This document shows, in pieces, positions 32,096-41,322 of a DNA stretch of 64,000 nt (positions are counted from its first letter, which is position 1; each line of letters opens with the position of its first letter). The notes beneath the pieces were generated by a model. That model was given only the letters and a program-made list of their open reading frames with translations, had not been told where the DNA came from and did not search any database. The DNA is from Teratosphaeria epicoccoides (taxonomy: Eukaryota > Ascomycota > Dothideomycetes > Mycosphaerellales > Teratosphaeriaceae). The stretch covers positions 1 through 64,000 of the forward strand of contig JADDMT010000045.1 in NCBI GenBank assembly GCA_021401465.1, given 5' to 3'. Position numbers and translations under genes: made by a program.

Positions 32096-33361
32096 ATGAA
32101 GCTTACCTTCAAGGATCTGAAGCAGCAGAAATTCACCATCGACGCCGAACCGACAGAAACCATTGGTGCAGTCAAGGCGAAGATCAGCGCAGAGAAGGGA
32201 TGGGAATCCGCACAGCAGAAGCTCATCTACTCCGGCAAGATCTTGCAGGATGAGAACACCATTGAGTCGTACAAGATTGAGGAGAAGGGCTTCATTGTGT
32301 GTATGACAAGCAAGGTACGAGAAGCGCTGTTCTGAGGATATCAGAATGACACTAATGAGGATACACAGCCCAAGGCAGCTCCTAAGCCCGCCGCTGAGCC
32401 GTCCACACCTGCACAGCCCGCATCAACACCTGCGGCCCCATCGGCACCGGCTGCCGCGCCCGCGCCGGTCGCCGCGAACCCGCCTGCAACACCATCGCCG
32501 GCGCCGTCGTCGAATACGACCTTCAACGACTCCAATTCACTAGCAATGGGCGAGCAGCGCGCAGCTGCAATCGCGAACATGGAGGCGATGGGATTTCCGC
32601 GAGATCAAATCGATAGGGCTATGCGCGCGGCGTTCTTCAACCCTGATCGTGCGGTGGAGTACTTGTTGACCGGCATTCCTGCGAGCGCTGAGCAGGAGCA
32701 GAGACAGGCTGCGGCGCCACAAGCACAACAACTAGCTCAAGGCGGGAATACTGGTACCCAAGCTGCTGCTGCGCCAGCGGGAAGCCAAGGTGGGGAGGAG
32801 CCAGTCAATCTCTTCGAGGCTGCGGCTCAGGCAGGACAGGGTGGTCGTGGTGGAGCTGCCGGTGGAAATCACGGGGCAGGCGCTGGTGACTTGGCGGCAG
32901 CTCTCGGCGGTGGACAAGGTGCCGGTGCTGGTGGCGCGCAGCTCGACTTCTTGCGCAACAACCCTCAATTCCAGCAGTTGAGGCAGGTCGTGCAGCAGCA
33001 GCCGGCAATGCTTGAGCCGATACTGCAACAAGTCGCCGCTGGTAATCCTCAGCTGGCGCAGATCATTACTCAGAACCCAGAGCAGTTCATGCAGTTGCTT
33101 GCGGAGGATGGTGATGACGTTGAGCTTCCGCCGGGCACGCAACAAATATCAGTCACTGCAGAGGAGCAGGAGGCGATTGAGAGGGTGAGTCCAACCATAT
33201 TCTAATGCATTCGACTCGAAGTCGCTAACTTGCCTTAGTTATGCCGTCTCGGCTTCGACCGCCAAATGGCGATCCAGGCATACTTCGCCTGCGATAAGAA
33301 CGAGGAGCTGGCCGCAAACTTCCTGTTCGACCAACCAGACGAGCCCGACGAGGCCGCCTAG
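32096..33361 (+). CDS. rad23: RAD23 ubiquitin receptor / nucleotide excision repair protein
   Basis: Three exons (32096-32314, 32369-33184, 33239-33361; two 54-nt introns) encode 385 aa. Rad23 shuttles ubiquitylated proteins to the proteasome and stabilises Rad4/XPC in excision repair. Domains in order: UBL at 1-73 (MKLTFKDLKQQKF ... KLIYSGKIL), Pro/Ala-rich linker, UBA1 near 137-178 (NMEAMGFPRDQIDRAMRAA), a Gly/Ala-rich linker, the XPC-binding STI1-like domain at about 264-318 (LDFLRNNPQFQQLRQVV), and UBA2 at the C terminus, split by intron 2 (AIER / LCRLGFDRQ). Both intron positions are confirmed by domain continuity: without splicing the protein would end in the UBL or before UBA2. Confidence 0.95.
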
Positions 33362-34818
33362 GACTTCGACCAATGAATGATACCGCGCGTTTCGATAGCG
33401 GTGGCGATGATACCATGAAGCGTACAGGACATCAGTTGCTATGTCATTTATCGGAGCATTGGCATCGCGTTGACATGACAGGGCGAGTGATGCTATGACT
33501 CTGCCGCGGCAGGTGTGCCTCCTTGTTGCAGGCTTGCTTATCAAGATCTGGCTCGGCGTCGGATCTCAAGGTCGCTGCATGAGTGATGGGCATGGTCATA
33601 ATGTCTTTGAACGCAACCCTCGATGTACATAGCTTGCTGAATAATGAGACTCAATCTGCTTGTGAGCGTCAATATGTCTATGCGTCTTCGACACGATGCT
33701 GCCTGTAGACCGATTGTCGGACTCCTTGCAAGAAATGCCATTGGTCCAAGAAGCTATGGGAACGACTGAATGGAGCACAGTGTGGCAACCAGAAGGTGCG
33801 CAATGTGAGGTTCCGTGAGTCAATGCCTTATCTCCATTCGATGTTTGAGTTAGAAGATAAGCCGCCTGAATCAGGGGGTAGTTGACGACGAAGTGGACAA
33901 TATGACTGCGGCCGTCTGAGACCGTCCGAGTTGGAGCGCGATCTTCGCAAGCCATACCACAAAGGGTTGCACGTGAGTCTGGGAAGTGAATGACAAGCAT
34001 GCTGTGGGACGCGGTACAGCGAATTGAATATTCAAAATAGTAGGTCTTGGTAGTTGAGCAATACCGTATTCGCATGATGGGGCTTGACCAAGAAGATTGG
34101 GTGGAAGTCTTAGTAGTGAGAGCATGTCGAGCCCAAAAGTGGTCCTCACATGTCGTGGGTAAAGCAAGGAAAAGTCCAGCCAATAAGATCGCTCGAATTG
34201 CTTGGCTCTTCAGAGTCGCATAAGGTAACCAACCCAGCGACACGCACCTTTGTTGCAAGCACTCTGCCATCCTCGGATCGCGAGGCCTTGTCGAAGGCAC
34301 GGCCGATATCGACGCTCGTATGTCTGATGGTCGGCCAAGTTTCAAAGCAAGCGACACAACGATTTGTACATCCTTTTCCATCGGCAGTGTACTTGGGCGT
34401 TGTTCGTGGCCAGACGACGTTTAGAGCAACCAACAATCTATCAACACAACCGACCTCTAAGGTGAGTTTAATGATCTTCACAGCATTGGAAACACTTTCT
34501 GCGACACTGTCTCACGTGTGATTGGCCTTCTCGCGTCGGCGCAGCGTCTCCGCTGTCGATTTGCCGCACCTCCACGACTGGCACGCAGATTGCTTGCTGT
34601 CACCCGCACAACAGTCCTTGTCAGGGACAGCCACTTCATATGTGCAGAGTCGTCCAACGATCTCGTGGTCAATCGGCTGGTGCGAGGGTGTTTAGTGGTG
34701 ATCACGGCGTTACTACCTGCTTTCGGATCTGCGAGCAGTTGCAGATGACATCCAGCCGTCGTCTTCGGCTTTGAGATCCAGATCAATACAGCGCTGACGC
34801 TTTTACAGCGTACCAAAA
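33362..34818. other. Intergenic region, RAD23 to the 1,277-aa protein gene
   Basis: About 1.46 kb. A 261-codon minus-strand frame (33,596-34,381) has a random-looking composition (many His, Cys, Ser, Arg) and no domain; I do not annotate it. A GTGAGT at 34,463 followed by short AG sites could mark a 5' UTR intron of the downstream gene, which is speculative. Confidence 0.4.
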
Positions 34819-37800
34819 ATGTCTTCGACCAGCACTGAACAGCGTAAGCCTGGCGTCAAGGGCAAACGCATTCCAGGTCAGAAGGGGCGATTTGATCCAG
34901 ACCAGCCTTTACATATGACCACTAGGCGAGCGAGCAAGAAGGCAAAGACCACCGACGGCACGCCTTCAATTACTGGATCTGCCAATGACACTGGCGAAGA
35001 CTCCAGTCCGCTGGAGAACGATGGCGCTCGTCCGACGACATCCCAGAGTCAAGGCAGCTTGCCATCACCGACGAGCATGATCGCGGCCAGCATAGCGGCT
35101 GGCGCGACCGATCCTGCTTCCAACTCAGCCAATGACAATACCGAGCCAACGACGTCGGCAAATGCTTTGGACGCGATAGAATTATCCAACAAGCAAACCC
35201 CATCACCATCTCGCAAACGAAAGCGAACCTCGCCACCAAGCACCCCGGACGCTTTACCTATCTTGATGACACCTTCACCCCGACAGCTTGAAGAACTATC
35301 TCCTGCCGAGGTAGACGCTGCTGACGAAGGAGATAATGTCGAGATCATTGTCGATGACATGCTTTCCGATCGGGCTGTTTCAAATGATAGCAGTCAGACT
35401 GAGCAGCACGTGCAAGACAACGACGGGCTTGCAGTGCCCTCATTCGAAGACACGCCTGATTTATCTCATGCACCCTCACCAGCCTCAAGCGTCTCAGGAG
35501 TTAACGACATCGGTCCAGCCAAGCATCATGCCGATGCCGACATGGATGACAATGCCATGGACATCGACGTGGACCCGGCAGAGCCTTTGGAGGATGCCGA
35601 GGAAGCGGATGATGGCGATGGAGAGGCCGACGAGGCCGAAGTTGACGGTCACAATGGTTTTGCCGGGGCACGCTTGAACAAGCGACGAGGCGGCAAGAAG
35701 CGGCGGGCTCAACATCAAGACGACGGCATTGAGATCAGCATGAGACGCCAGCTTGAGCTCAAAAGATCCTTCCGACTGATCACCCGAAACCTCAAAGACG
35801 TGCTTGCTGAGATATCACAACGCACCATTGTTGATCTGACGGTGCATACAGCGAGTCACGAGCAAGCAGCGGAGTATGAGCACGTCAAAGCCGGCCTCCG
35901 AGCTCACCTCGACGAGCGCCATTCTCAAGCCCGGGTTCAGCTGGACATACAACTCAGGTTGCTGGCAGAAGATCTTGATGCAAACGTCTTGGTCACCCAA
36001 GACAAATGCCAGCATGTACTTCGCGACATTCAGGACGCTTATTTGGATCGAGCTGAGCGGCAGATGCTGGACATATATCACCAGGCACGCTTACACGTGC
36101 TGGAGGACCATCAATATGACACTGAAGATGAGGATGATGTCATTCCACGACCGAAAGCAATGGGCTATCGCTTCCGGCGCGGTCCAGCGTTGGATCCGGT
36201 GTTCGACTCGCGAAGCCGTGCTGCGCTGGAGACTACACAGGCCTTGGAAGACATTGATAGGCGTTTGGCCATGCAACACGAGCTGCAGAGACTCACTGAG
36301 CATGATCTCACAGACGTACCACGCAAGCATAAAGCCTTTACTGTCATGGAGCGACGCGTCCGGGACAACACAATCGCGAAAAATCTCACAACGCTGAACA
36401 TGGATACGCTTACGGCGGCGGCGGAGGAGCGGGAGCGTCTGGACGCCATGCCACCACAGCCAACGATACCTACGATCCCCAACGAACAAGCCATTGGCCT
36501 CCAGGTCCTAAGTGACTTGGCTTCGAGGCCGTCTATTAGCGGTGGGTCAGCAAAGGCTTCTGCAGAGTCAGTCGCGTCTCCCTACGCTGCTGCCCAGTCA
36601 GGACAACACCGGCCGCCTCAGACCTTTCCAGAACATCCGCCCACATATCAGCACCCTATTGGCCCTATGCCGGCGCCATCTCCACAGCCAAATGACATGG
36701 GTATTGTCTTTACCATGTCGCCACGAGCAGCTCAACACCACGAGATGCAGGAGCGTGAGAGACGAGAAGACCGGGAGCGCGAGGATCGAAAGGAGCGATT
36801 GAGAGCACGAGAGAGTGCCGGGAAACCGGGTTCGACCCATCAACCTATGTTGGAAGAGAAACAAGCTGCTGAGAATGATGAGAACCTGGATGGTCGGCTG
36901 CGGACTCCAGGTCAAGATGCCAGCCTCCCTTCGCATCTTCAGAGACCGACAGCGTCAGGCAATAATGGCCTTATGAGCTCGCCAGCTCGTCAGGAGACAG
37001 ACGTCCGGCAGCACGAACAGTCTCTCGACGCACGAGGGGATGATAAGCACCGAATGGAAATTGCGTCTGCCCCTGGACGAACCCGACCGCTCAACCAGCA
37101 TGAGCAGCAGTCTTTTAAGCCACAGCAAAGCATTGAAAACGGTCAACGTCTCGCAGATCAGCGTCGCACTGTTCCCTACGACCCTATACAGGATGCCGCT
37201 GGCACGTATGATCAGAGAGTCGACACGCAAGGTCGCCGGCTACACCGGAGGCATTCCTCTCCCGGATCTGGACATCAACTACCTCATCCAGACTTGATGC
37301 CATTCCCCGAACATGATGATCACCGTCATGATGTTCGCGCTAACAGCGCAAACCACGCTGCATTGCTATTTGATGATCGGGCATTACGTCCGGACGCGCG
37401 ACACCGTCCTCAGGTTCACGACCATCGCGATGATTTGCAGACACATGGGCCGCAGCATGACAGGCCGTCACTCGACTGCCTTCCGCCAGGTGAAGCGGTA
37501 CGTCGGGATCAATGCTATCATCGTGAGGATATGCCTCGAGAGGAAGGTTATGGCTCGTTCGGGCGATATGAACCAGCTGCTCTTCACGAACCCAGACGAT
37601 ATTATGATCATCGGATTGATCTGCCGCCTCGCAGGGAGCATCATGGTCAAATGTCATATGATGACAGACCAAGCATACCAGGTGCCGCGGATCGTCGTAA
37701 CCACGAATCAGCCGATGCCCGACCAGAACGAACACACAACATGGCTCCAGTCCGTCCTTCTCCTGAGCCCGCGCCCAAGGTCGAGCCTCGCGACGACAGC

Positions 37801-38652
37801 GAAACGCCGTTTGATCGACGTCCTTCAGTGGGCGGCCACAGCGACGGTTCAGAGAAGCAGCGACACTGGAAAAGCAATGTTCAGGAAAGAGGCGGAGAGT
37901 CCAGGCGTGAAAGAGCAAAACGCAACAAGCAACTTCGCGAGGCTGGGAGGCCACCGACGCGCAACAACGCCGGTGGACGACACGGTGAAACTCGCTCGAG
38001 TACTGGACATGGTCACAGACCGCGTGAAGGATCTCAGAACCCTTATTATTCAAGCGTGCCTCGACAGAGCGCGGGTCCTCCTCCATTACATCAGCAACAC
38101 GACATGCCACCGCCTTCGCCAAGATATGGTGGCTTCCCGGCTCCACCCGAGCCCCATCATCCGCGTGACTTCCACCACGGCCATCATCACCGCAACAGCT
38201 ACCCGCCGCCACAGCCGGCGCCACCAGGCTGGATCCAGGCTTTGCCAACACCCAGTCCTCTCTTTGCTCTTCCAACTCAAACTCCTCCACCGCCACCTCC
38301 GCCTGGTGTAGCATCCTACGAGCAGTACCATTCGGGTCTTCCACAGGGATTCCTGCCGCCACCTCCCACACCTCAGTTTCAGCGGCCGCAGCATCACTCG
38401 CCGCCTCAGCCGCCACTCCAGCCGCCCACGCCGGGTGGAGGAGGGTACGGACGACCGTGTCGCGCGCCAGCTATTGCACCCGCTGTACCCGACGTACGCT
38501 ATGCGCATGTGGGACCTGGATCGCAAGCTGGTCATCAACACTTGCCGGTGTTCGAGCAGCAGCAACGACGCGATGACATCGCTCGCAAGAGGACGAAGAG
38601 CGAGAGCCACACGACGTGGCGCACGTATACTGGACCGAAGGAGAAGAAGTGA
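34819..38652 (+). CDS. Unrecognised large nuclear-type protein, acidic and coiled-coil N half, disordered C half
   Basis: An intronless 1,277-aa frame; I do not recognise the family. Residues 1-60 are basic (GVKGKRIPGQKGRFDP, RRASKKAK). Residues 150-290 are acidic, with runs such as DAEEADDGDGEADEAE, followed by a KRRGGKKRR nuclear-localisation-like patch. A long helical, probably coiled-coil block lies at about 300-540 (MRRQLELKRSFRLITRNLKDV ... EHDLTDVPRKHKAFTVMERRVRDN) and looks like the only folded, conserved part. The remainder is rich in Arg, His, Pro, Gln and Asp with RERREDREREDRKERLR, and ends in Pro-rich segments. The composition suggests a chromatin or RNA-associated protein; that is inference. 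Other-frame ORFs inside it are shadows. Confidence 0.7.
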   Translation: MSSTSTEQRKPGVKGKRIPGQKGRFDPDQPLHMTTRRASKKAKTTDGTPSITGSANDTGEDSSPLENDGARPTTSQSQGSLPSPTSMIAASIAAGATDPASNSANDNTEPTTSANALDAIELSNKQTPSPSRKRKRTSPPSTPDALPILMTPSPRQLEELSPAEVDAADEGDNVEIIVDDMLSDRAVSNDSSQTEQHVQDNDGLAVPSFEDTPDLSHAPSPASSVSGVNDIGPAKHHADADMDDNAMDIDVDPAEPLEDAEEADDGDGEADEAEVDGHNGFAGARLNKRRGGKKRRAQHQDDGIEISMRRQLELKRSFRLITRNLKDVLAEISQRTIVDLTVHTASHEQAAEYEHVKAGLRAHLDERHSQARVQLDIQLRLLAEDLDANVLVTQDKCQHVLRDIQDAYLDRAERQMLDIYHQARLHVLEDHQYDTEDEDDVIPRPKAMGYRFRRGPALDPVFDSRSRAALETTQALEDIDRRLAMQHELQRLTEHDLTDVPRKHKAFTVMERRVRDNTIAKNLTTLNMDTLTAAAEERERLDAMPPQPTIPTIPNEQAIGLQVLSDLASRPSISGGSAKASAESVASPYAAAQSGQHRPPQTFPEHPPTYQHPIGPMPAPSPQPNDMGIVFTMSPRAAQHHEMQERERREDREREDRKERLRARESAGKPGSTHQPMLEEKQAAENDENLDGRLRTPGQDASLPSHLQRPTASGNNGLMSSPARQETDVRQHEQSLDARGDDKHRMEIASAPGRTRPLNQHEQQSFKPQQSIENGQRLADQRRTVPYDPIQDAAGTYDQRVDTQGRRLHRRHSSPGSGHQLPHPDLMPFPEHDDHRHDVRANSANHAALLFDDRALRPDARHRPQVHDHRDDLQTHGPQHDRPSLDCLPPGEAVRRDQCYHREDMPREEGYGSFGRYEPAALHEPRRYYDHRIDLPPRREHHGQMSYDDRPSIPGAADRRNHESADARPERTHNMAPVRPSPEPAPKVEPRDDSETPFDRRPSVGGHSDGSEKQRHWKSNVQERGGESRRERAKRNKQLREAGRPPTRNNAGGRHGETRSSTGHGHRPREGSQNPYYSSVPRQSAGPPPLHQQHDMPPPSPRYGGFPAPPEPHHPRDFHHGHHHRNSYPPPQPAPPGWIQALPTPSPLFALPTQTPPPPPPPGVASYEQYHSGLPQGFLPPPPTPQFQRPQHHSPPQPPLQPPTPGGGGYGRPCRAPAIAPAVPDVRYAHVGPGSQAGHQHLPVFEQQQRRDDIARKRTKSESHTTWRTYTGPKEKK

Positions 38653-39887
38653 TGAAGCTTACGTGAGGCTTGTTACCTCGATCAGTCCTGCTGCAGCAGC
38701 CGGTGAATGATGATCGAACGTTAAAAAATCACTGCTTCAGTGAGCCTGCGGCTCATTCTCTGCATGATCCTCCCCTGAGCATGGTTCGATGTCCGCTTCG
38801 GACTCTGGGAACTTTGGAAAGAGCAACGTTGTGTGAGCGTTTCCGCGCAGCTTGGGTCATGGGCTCGGAAGTATTCATATTATTGAGCGGGAAGATGGTT
38901 CCTACGCAGCAGAGGACCAGCGTGTATCCCGAAGGATGTATGAAGCATCAAAGCGTAGACACTGCACTCAGCGCAATCAGTATTGACCCCTTCATGTTCC
39001 TTGGAGCAGTGATCTCTGTACTCGTGAGAATCACCCTCGTGCACTGGGCTCATGGCTTCGGGCGATGCACGAAATGCTCCGAGTGTTGCTCGCGTCCATT
39101 GATGCATTTTTGTTCAAACCCTCCATGAGCATCGATCGTCCGAGTGTTGGTTCTCGTTGAGTTCCCGTAGATTGGCAACACGGACGAGCCAGCCGAACAA
39201 CGACAATGTCATGATTCACTGCCAGGTTGTGTTTTGTTTTCAACCTTCAGTAACAGCAATAACGACTTTTCAACCTTCAGTGACAGCAATAACGACTTTT
39301 CAACCTTCAGTAACAGCAATAACGACTTTTCAACCTCCAGTAACAGCAATAACGAAAGGCAGGTCACTATTATTGCGATCAACCGATCGTCTTGCATCAA
39401 ACATGGAAGGAATTAATGAAACGAATGATGCGACAAAGAGGCTAGAGCAGGTTAAGCATTGCACTTTCCACGTCAATTTCCACGCTATCGACGTGAAGCA
39501 GGTACGACTCTGGCAAGCGAGCCAATCGGTGGCTTACCAGACCCTGCACAGGCGTTTCTGGATCTGTGGGTAAGTGTTGTGTGCCGAGAGATCCTGGTCG
39601 GCTAATCTCCCGGGACCGCAGGATCTAGCCCGTCGCCCTGAAATATACTCACGGCGCATCGCTCTTTCCACCACGATCCGTTGATCGCACCTTCTCCCGC
39701 TTGTCGTTCCTTCTGCCAGCTTCGTTCGCTGGGCTCACCCGCACGCGATATCCCACCTTCCTCTAGCGATATACCACCTTCCTTTTTACGAGCATCATCA
39801 GCCATTGGCACTGGCAGGAGGCGGGACTGTCAGATCGCTTGCAAGATCCATCTGAGACATACACTCCCTACACGACGAACCCCCGCC
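38653..39887. other. Intergenic region containing a minisatellite
   Basis: About 1.2 kb between two plus-strand genes. It holds the 30-bp tandem repeat listed separately. The rest has no supported coding frame; the in-frame extension upstream of 39888 (from 39681) is probably 5' UTR. Confidence 0.45.
39237..39355. repeat. 30-bp minisatellite, four copies
   Basis: The unit TTTTCAACCTTCAGTAACAG continues with CAATAACGAC; four nearly perfect head-to-tail copies differ at only two sites (TAACAG to TGACAG in copy 2, CCTTCAG to CCTCCAG in copy 4). The period is a multiple of three, so all frames stay open in places, which explains the spurious ORFs on both strands. Confidence 0.95.
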
Positions 39888-40445
39888 ATGCTCGACCCGT
39901 CCGACTTGGTCCGGCGTGGCTCCGACAACGTGCCCCTCCCTCACACCATGGTCGCGCTGCTGGTGGTCCTGCTCGTCCTCCTGATCATGACCGTCCTCCT
40001 CGTCGCCGCACTCTACTTCTTCAAGCAGCGCAGAAGAACACCGCTCCGACCGGACCTCCTCCCGCTATACGAGGACTCCAAGCGCTACTCGACCGCATCC
40101 ACATCCTCCCACCACCGCCGGGTGATGGTTCGCCCGTCCGAATCCGTCGTGGTCTTCTCCGAGAAAGCGAACCAGCTGGAAGACTCCGAACCCCCCACGC
40201 CCACGAGTCCGATCCCCGAAATCAGGATCACGTTCCCGGAAGAGTACGACGATCTGGGCAAGCGCAAGTCCGGGCGCGTGGTGGTGGTGCGCGTGGGCGA
40301 CACCAGTATCGGGCTGGAGCCGGTCAACGGGGACGAGAAGCCGCCTGTCTCGCAGACAGATGAGCGGTTCCAGTCACTGGAATTGGAGAGGGTCGGCGGC
40401 CTGGTGGAGAGGGCTCGAAATGCGCCGTCGAAGGAGTACCAGTAG
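39888..40445 (+). CDS. Small single-pass membrane protein, function unknown
   Basis: An intronless 185-aa protein. A very hydrophobic helix at about residues 21-45 (VALLVVLLVLLIMTVLLVAA) is followed by FFKQRRR, so by the positive-inside rule the C-terminal 140 residues should be cytosolic. The tail has Ser/Pro-rich segments and a conserved-looking block EIRITFPEEYDD ... GRVVVVRVGDTSIGLEP near its centre. There is no cleavable signal peptide; the short N-terminal 20 residues would be luminal or extracellular. The ATG at 39888 begins a compact protein with the helix near the N terminus; the frame is open back to 39681 without similarity. I recall similar uncharacterised ascomycete proteins but cannot name a family. 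Confidence 0.7.
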   Translation: MLDPSDLVRRGSDNVPLPHTMVALLVVLLVLLIMTVLLVAALYFFKQRRRTPLRPDLLPLYEDSKRYSTASTSSHHRRVMVRPSESVVVFSEKANQLEDSEPPTPTSPIPEIRITFPEEYDDLGKRKSGRVVVVRVGDTSIGLEPVNGDEKPPVSQTDERFQSLELERVGGLVERARNAPSKEYQ

Positions 40446-41322
40446 AGATGAGATGAGAAATGAGCGGCATGCATGCGCCTCGGATGGGATGGCCGCGAAG
40501 AAGCATGCATGCACGGTGATGTGTTGGATGCTTACGACCGTTACGATCCAGTATAATCACACCCGGACGAGAATGGTTCCGGGTCGACCTAACATACTTT
40601 CGCAATGGGCGTTCTGACGGGTGCCCCTCCGAGACGGCCATAGTCTGCCACGGTCCACGCCGTCTCGCCATCAGACCTCCACATCCATTCTGCCACCGCG
40701 ACGATACAGGACTCCAACGATCTTCCACTGATCTGCTCGAGACTGATGGTCCCGCGATATATTTTAGCGAAGTTTTAAGGTTAATGTAATTTTTTTTCCT
40801 CCCTCTGGAGCTGGCACGAAGGAGCGAAAACACGCCTGGCCAGGAATGCCACGTTCACTTTCTACTACACACACAGAGACACGAAGGGACTACTCAGGGA
40901 GAAATCCTGGATCCCTGATTGATGCAGTTGAGCTGGTTTGGTGATCTACTTTTTATCTTTTTTTTTTGAACTTGGCGGCGAGGATATTGGAGATGTGGTC
41001 GAGACGGTGGTATGGATCTACCATTTATCATGTTGTGTAGTGTTGATATATTAAATGGCGAGGATGCTGGAGGATGGTGAGAGGGGAAGGAGGATGTGGA
41101 CAAGTGTTGTGTAAGCAACGAGACTTGAGACACGTAAACGGGATGCCCTCGCGGCGACATTGTATTATGTATCTATATATGTCTCGCCCGCAATGCAATC
41201 CTACCACCTAGTGAGAATATGCGCTGTGCGGTCATGCCAATCCCAGACCAGGCAGGTATGGACGCATCTTCTGTCAAAAAGGACCCTGCCAGTCCCTCGG
41301 ACTATGCACGATGACCCTCCAC
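40446..41322. other. Intergenic region between convergent genes
   Basis: About 880 bp holding the 3' flanks of the membrane-protein gene and GPI13. It includes A/T-rich stretches (TTTTTTTT near 40,790 and 40,960) and TATATATGT near 41,170. No gene is seen. Confidence 0.45.

Noticed and set aside
33596..34381. 261-codon minus-strand frame between RAD23 and the 1,277-aa protein gene
   Set aside because: Composition is rich in His, Cys and Ser without helices or motifs; other frames are open over the same stretch.
37313..38416. Frames of 332 and 358 codons overlapping the C half of the 1,277-aa protein
   Set aside because: Shadows of the Arg/His/Pro/Asp-rich coding sequence; repetitive codons keep other frames open.
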